A stretch of DNA of 26,953 nt, taken from the NCBI GenBank assembly GCA_934533005.1, contig CAKTBC010000015.1:1-26953 (forward strand). Direction: 5' to 3'. Below the pieces are notes generated by a model, which ran no database searches, was not told the origin of the DNA, and worked only from the letters and a program-made list of their open reading frames with translations. Position numbers and translations under genes: made by a program. Below, piece by piece: positions 22,898 to 26,953 of this stretch. The DNA is from an uncultured Oscillospiraceae bacterium (lineage in GTDB: Bacteria; Bacillota; Clostridia; Oscillospirales; Oscillospiraceae). How positions within the stretch are numbered: position 1 is the stretch's first letter; each line of letters opens with the position of its first letter.

Positions 22898-23743
22898 CTA
22901 TCCTTCAACAATTTGCTTTTTAAATTCATCAAATGCTTTTTTGCGTTCTGCCTGCTCTAATTCCATAAATGCAAGAAGACACATTTGATAAGTTTCGTCA
23001 TACCAATGTTCTAATTGCCCCTTGTCAAGTTCGGATACGATTCGTTTATATTTTCCTTTATTTGAGGGATCAACATTGTTATGTCGCAAATTCAAATTAT
23101 TAAAGAGGAAAAACAGATCATCTTTCAAAGAAGATGAGATTTTCTGCAATTCTTTAGATTTTGCCTCAAGTATCTGGGCAAGTTGCAAAATAATATGTTT
23201 TTTCTTTTCAATGTCACCTTTAAGGGCATAATGATCATATTCCAGCACCTTGTATGATAGCTCTGCCGGAATTAGGTTGCTTTCTGATACAGCAATAGCT
23301 ACAGGAGATTTTTCAACGAAGATCGTTTTTCCATCATCACTTGCAGATGTATATCCTATGGCTTCGATCACAAGTCGAATTTGTTCGAGGATAAATGGAA
23401 TGTTCACTTCCATAGATGCAAAGCCGCCATATCCTCCAGAAAAATTAGCCGCTTGCAGGCCGAAGAGCATATTTTGCAGATATTCACAAAATGAAACCAG
23501 ATAATCAATATTAAAATCATTTGGCTCTGCTTCGAATTTGAAGCCATACTTTTGATCGAATTCTTCTATGCTAAGGCACGTCCCACGAAAATAAAAATGT
23601 GCAAAGTTTTCCCCAAAAACTTCATATAGAGATTTCGTTCTATGATCAAAGGCTTCTTGATGTAATATCGAATACAGCTTACGATACTCTTGTCTGATAT
23701 CTACGTTGCCTTCTCTTAATACTTGTGCAAAAGACTTCCTCAT
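22898..23743 (-). CDS. Unrecognised protein encoded between hsdS and hsdR
   Basis: I do not recognise this 281-residue protein with confidence. It looks soluble and helical, without signal or membrane segments. Notable parts are a FAHFYFRGTCLSIEEF segment near residue 50, a Gly-rich NFSGGYGGFASM near 100, and a C-terminal stretch with NNLNLRHNN, EHWYDETYQMCLLAFM and a charged end. The frame also allows a TTG at 23755, but the ATG at 23743 has GAGGTG about seven bases ahead, overlapping the hsdS stop. It is AT-richer than its neighbours (sampled lines at 35 and 48 percent GC). Its place inside the operon suggests a role in the restriction system or a separate defence function carried with it; this is inference. 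Confidence 0.7.
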   Translation of the reverse strand: MRKSFAQVLREGNVDIRQEYRKLYSILHQEAFDHRTKSLYEVFGENFAHFYFRGTCLSIEEFDQKYGFKFEAEPNDFNIDYLVSFCEYLQNMLFGLQAANFSGGYGGFASMEVNIPFILEQIRLVIEAIGYTSASDDGKTIFVEKSPVAIAVSESNLIPAELSYKVLEYDHYALKGDIEKKKHIILQLAQILEAKSKELQKISSSLKDDLFFLFNNLNLRHNNVDPSNKGKYKRIVSELDKGQLEHWYDETYQMCLLAFMELEQAERKKAFDEFKKQIVEG

Positions 23744-23744
23744 A

Positions 23745-25016
23745 TCACACCTCAATTTCGCCGCTCATCAATTTGGGTAGCAGACGGTCACGGGCTTTCT
23801 TAGCCGATTCTATTTGCAAAGAACAATTGATTGCTTTTGAATATATCTCTTTGGCAACGCCATTATAATGATCCAAAATCTCCTCGGATGGTCTTAATAC
23901 TAACGCTTGTGATAAGAAATCCTTCCATCTGTAGTTAACGATACTGCTTGCACTACGCTTATCGTATTCTTCCGTTTTGCCAGTTGCCCTTAAATGTTTA
24001 ATACAATCATGCAAGTATTGTGAAAAGCCAAATTGAGGCCGAATCAATTTGCAGAAACTTGCACACATTACATCTTTTCTCCATACATTAAGCATTGACG
24101 ATGTTATTAGCAAGCACCGTGCGACACCCTCTGTTCGGCTACCACCAGACACTTCAAAAACGATATCTCCATCCTTTAGCTTTCGTGAAGATAGATTGCT
24201 TTCGACGTGATAACGGAATGGGATGGACAGCAAATCACCATGCGCTATACCGTATAAATCTGTGCCACGAATAACATATGCTTCTCTAATACACTTTCCT
24301 GTCGGCGTTTCTTCACCCCAGCCTCCACCGATCTCATAACTTATCAAATTACCAACCGGAACCTTTTCCCACCCTTCCGGCACACCGTCAACGATAGGCG
24401 TATCCTCATATCCGGGAAAGCGGAAATTGACAAACCACTCCTTGTACAGCCGCTGCGCCGCTTCCTCCAATAGTTTGATTTGCCTTTGATTGTTTTTAAT
24501 TGTTTTTTCATACGCGAACATTCGTTCAGCGATTTCTCGCTGTTCTTCGTAGCCGGGTGCATAGAACCGATAGTCATATATTTTACTTGGTGATGTATGG
24601 TGAACCGTTGAACCTGTTGACGTGTTTGCAATAAAACGCTGGTATGGATGCGTGCGCATGAGAAAATAGATATACCCCGGGAAACAATCGTTTGCCTTAA
24701 AAGAAACTAGACCTATTCGTTGATTATGCAGGTATACTCTGTTATCCGACTCTGGCACAAGGGCACTATATCCCAACGTATCTATCGTTTTACTCAAGTC
24801 GGTCATCGTTACGATGAAATCGCCGCTAGATAACACATAACCATCTGGAATCTCGCCAGAATAGAATTTGCACTTTTCCTCTTGAAATCCACCACCAATC
24901 CGAAAGTTGCCAGGGGTTACAAGCACTATGCCATTGTCCTCTTGAACAATGTGTTCCCCGTCAAACGCATAGCCATGTTTAATGGTGATAATATCTCCTA
25001 AACGGTACTCTTTCAT
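23745..25016 (-). CDS. hsdS: Type I restriction enzyme, S subunit (HsdS)
   Basis: This 423-residue specificity subunit has the usual two target-recognition domains. The first runs from residue 3 (RLGDIITIKHGYAF) to about 180, ending in PGYEEQREIAERMFAYEK, the first central conserved helix. The second starts after the KEWFVNFRFPGYEDTPIVDGVPEGWEKVPVG region and runs to the C-terminal helix ESAKKARDRLLPKLMSGEI. The two conserved helices set the spacing of the bipartite site. The ATG overlaps the hsdM stop in an ATGA, so the two are translationally coupled. GC is lower than in hsdM and hsdR, as usual for these fast-exchanging genes. The DNA sequence recognised cannot be read from it. Confidence 0.95.
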   Translation of the reverse strand: MKEYRLGDIITIKHGYAFDGEHIVQEDNGIVLVTPGNFRIGGGFQEEKCKFYSGEIPDGYVLSSGDFIVTMTDLSKTIDTLGYSALVPESDNRVYLHNQRIGLVSFKANDCFPGYIYFLMRTHPYQRFIANTSTGSTVHHTSPSKIYDYRFYAPGYEEQREIAERMFAYEKTIKNNQRQIKLLEEAAQRLYKEWFVNFRFPGYEDTPIVDGVPEGWEKVPVGNLISYEIGGGWGEETPTGKCIREAYVIRGTDLYGIAHGDLLSIPFRYHVESNLSSRKLKDGDIVFEVSGGSRTEGVARCLLITSSMLNVWRKDVMCASFCKLIRPQFGFSQYLHDCIKHLRATGKTEEYDKRSASSIVNYRWKDFLSQALVLRPSEEILDHYNGVAKEIYSKAINCSLQIESAKKARDRLLPKLMSGEIEV

Positions 25017-26953
25017 AGCCCCATCTCCTCCAGATTTTTGGAGATGGTCTGCATCAATTCATTGGATTCCGCCTGCAATTTCAGCAGTTCCTGATGAATC
25101 TCCGTCATGCGCTCAGCAAAATCCACGCCGTCATCTTCGACTGCCGCAACGCCGACATATGCGCCGGGCGTCAGAGAGTAGTTCTTCTCCGCGATCTCCT
25201 CACGGCTCGCCACTTTGCAAAGGCCGGGAATATCTCTGTATTCTCCCTCACCAAACTTTCCAAAAAGCCATTGTGCCGCCTTAATAATATCCAGGCATTC
25301 CCGTATCGATTGCTCATGGCTATCAATTACGGCCTTCACTTCTTTAACATACCAACGAACCTTTGCAGGCCCCCGTCCCGCTCGGCTCTCCAACAAATCT
25401 TTTACAATATGCTTCTGTTTGTTTTCTTCCAGATAAGGAACAAATTTTGCTACGGCGCTTTTTTGCAGTCTCAAAAAGTCTTCTAAAAGCTGGTGAATTT
25501 CTCCGCATTCGTTCAATGAAAAGCTTTCATTGAGCTTTTGTTTCAGTAGATACGCCTTTTCATTTGATTCTGAGTAAAACTCCGGCAGCATTATGCTGCT
25601 CAATGTTCCGGTTTGTGCTTCAACTGCGCCGAAAATGAAACTTTTAATTTCATCGACGTATTGGGTCAATAAATTTTGATATTTCTCCGTCTCTCCCCGG
25701 TACAGCCACACGATCGCGTTCAGGTTTTTGAGCTGCCACTCGCTCCACTCGTTCAGCGTGCGGTCTACGACCGTATAGTAATTCCGTGCATCGATGAAGA
25801 GCACCTTATCCCGGATGCTCTCCGTTTTGCCCTTGTCGAAAAACCAGAGCGAGCAGGGTAGACTTTTGGTATAAAAGAAGTTGTTGCCGACGCTGACCAT
25901 CACATCCACATGGCCGGTCTCCACCAGTTTCCGGCGGATATCGCGATCCTTGCCGGAGCTGTCGGTGGCGGAGGACGCCATAACGAATCCGGCACGGCCG
26001 TGCTCATTCAGATAGCTATAGAAATAGGAGATCCAGAGATAGTTGGCGTTGCCGACTTCCTTATTTTTGTTCACGCCCGGCATGCCAAACGGCAGCCGCC
26101 CGGCGCTCTCGCACGATTCAGCTTTCACCTTGTCCACGTTGAACGGCGGGTTGGCCATCACATAATCACAGCTGCCGACAAGGCCGTGCGCGTCGTGATA
26201 AAAGGTGTTGGCCTCATCGCCGGAGCGAATCACGCCGGTCAGCCCGTGCACCGCCATGTTCATCTGGCAAAGCTGCGCGTTATACTCCACCTTTTCCTGC
26301 CCATAAAACGTCATGGCGCTGTTGGCGTTCATACCCGCCTGATTGACAAAATCGCCGGACTGGATGAACATGCCGCCGCTGCCGCAGGCGGGGTCAAGCA
26401 GCACGCCGCCCTTGGGTTCCAGCACATTGACGATCATCTTTACCAGAGATTTGGGTGTGAAAAACACACCATCGTCCGAGGCGATGTTCTTGGCAAATTT
26501 ATTGAGGAAGTATTCGTAGATGCGTCCGATAACATCGCCGCCGACTTCGTCGAGCGCGCTGTTATTGAAAATACGGAGCAGTTCGGAGAGAATTTCGTCG
26601 GAAAAGTCGGTATAGGTTTTCGGCAGCACGCCGGTGAGCTGCTCGCTCTGCGCCTCGATCAGGGACATGGCGTTGTTCACCACTTCGCCGAGGCTGTTCA
26701 TGGTATGGCCGTCTTTATTTTTGATCCCGGCTTCCGCGATATTTTCCGGCAGACTCAGCAAATAGCTGTACTGCGCTTCTTTCGGAAGAAAGAGTGCGCT
26801 TTTCGCCACAAAATCATTGGCCTCCACGGGCATCACACGACCGCCGCGGGACGGGCGGTTTTTCAGTATCTCTTCCTCCACCAGCTTGAAACGGCTGTAG
26901 GCGTATCGAAGAAAAATCAGCCCGAGTACCGGCATGCAGTACTGGTTGGATGT
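25013..26953 (-). CDS. hsdM: Type I restriction enzyme, M subunit (HsdM), 5' end outside the window
   Basis: This N6-adenine methyltransferase subunit is open at the right window edge. At least 646 residues are visible, and the frame continues with residues TSNQYC before the first in-window ATG at 26935. The NQYCMPVLGLIFLRYA region is typical of the HsdM N-terminal domain, so the true start lies further out. SAM motif I is DPACGSGGMF and catalytic motif IV is NPPF. The C-terminal part carries a long helical region that contacts HsdS. The stop overlaps the hsdS start. The gene is probably the first of the hsd operon. Nothing suggests inactivation. Confidence 0.95.
   Translation of the reverse strand, partial: TSNQYCMPVLGLIFLRYAYSRFKLVEEEILKNRPSRGGRVMPVEANDFVAKSALFLPKEAQYSYLLSLPENIAEAGIKNKDGHTMNSLGEVVNNAMSLIEAQSEQLTGVLPKTYTDFSDEILSELLRIFNNSALDEVGGDVIGRIYEYFLNKFAKNIASDDGVFFTPKSLVKMIVNVLEPKGGVLLDPACGSGGMFIQSGDFVNQAGMNANSAMTFYGQEKVEYNAQLCQMNMAVHGLTGVIRSGDEANTFYHDAHGLVGSCDYVMANPPFNVDKVKAESCESAGRLPFGMPGVNKNKEVGNANYLWISYFYSYLNEHGRAGFVMASSATDSSGKDRDIRRKLVETGHVDVMVSVGNNFFYTKSLPCSLWFFDKGKTESIRDKVLFIDARNYYTVVDRTLNEWSEWQLKNLNAIVWLYRGETEKYQNLLTQYVDEIKSFIFGAVEAQTGTLSSIMLPEFYSESNEKAYLLKQKLNESFSLNECGEIHQLLEDFLRLQKSAVAKFVPYLEENKQKHIVKDLLESRAGRGPAKVRWYVKEVKAVIDSHEQSIRECLDIIKAAQWLFGKFGEGEYRDIPGLCKVASREEIAEKNYSLTPGAYVGVAAVEDDGVDFAERMTEIHQELLKLQAESNELMQTISKNLEEMGL

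Noticed and set aside
1..26953. CRISPR arrays, tRNA or rRNA genes, transposases, integrase genes.
   Set aside because: No regularly spaced repeats, no tRNA-like or rRNA-like sequence and no transposase or integrase frames were recognised by reading; a dedicated search was not possible.

Overview
The window looks like a chromosomal piece of a spore-forming, GC-rich member of the Clostridia (Firmicutes), probably an anaerobic gut-type Oscillospiraceae or Ruminococcaceae relative. The reasons are the conserved spoIVB-spo0A pair, strong AGGAGG-type ribosome binding sites, TTGACA/TATAAT-type promoters and a high GC level in the core genes. The taxonomic guess rests on these features only; no rRNA or tRNA gene was seen. 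Most genes lie on the minus strand. The plus strand carries only mgtE at the left end and a cell-wall peptidase near 18.4-19.7 kb.

Region 1 (94-1497): mgtE, a magnesium channel, closed by a bidirectional hairpin terminator. Region 2 (1562-10617): a minus-strand uronate catabolic cluster. In transcription order it reads kduD, iclR-type regulator, dgoK-type kinase, a DapA-superfamily aldolase, kduI, a HIT protein, a TRAP transporter (dctP, dctQ, dctM) and a D-2-hydroxyacid dehydrogenase. KduI and KduD would turn 5-keto-4-deoxyuronate into 2-keto-3-deoxygluconate (KDG), and the kinase and aldolase would take KDG on to central metabolism. The TRAP system would import the sugar acid. The same operator-like motif (GTTTTA-N5-TAAAAC-N3-GTTTTA) sits just upstream of both kduD and dgoK. 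This makes the local IclR protein the obvious candidate regulator.

Region 3 (10736-13893): a TetR regulator with a textbook promoter and a palindrome over its -35 box, followed by a flavin-reductase-like protein and two membrane proteins, one of them DUF1295-like. Region 4 (13963-16027): a fructokinase and an envelope-anchored Tim44-like zinc-ribbon protein behind a clear promoter. Region 5 (16065-19741): the sporulation block of spoIVB and spo0A, with 0A-box-like sites before spo0A, and a divergent M14 peptidase carrying peptidoglycan-binding and LysM domains.

Region 6 (19746-26953): a type I restriction-modification locus, hsdM (cut by the window edge), hsdS, an unrecognised AT-rich gene and hsdR. 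The gene embedded between hsdS and hsdR and the locus's lower GC suggest an acquired defence island.

The most unexpected signals are three. The Spo0A receiver domain has Glu in place of the phosphoacceptor Asp and Pro in place of one acidic-pocket Asp. The uronate cluster shares a two-copy composite operator. The type I RM locus holds an unknown cargo gene. No intergenic stretch longer than about 300 bases is present.
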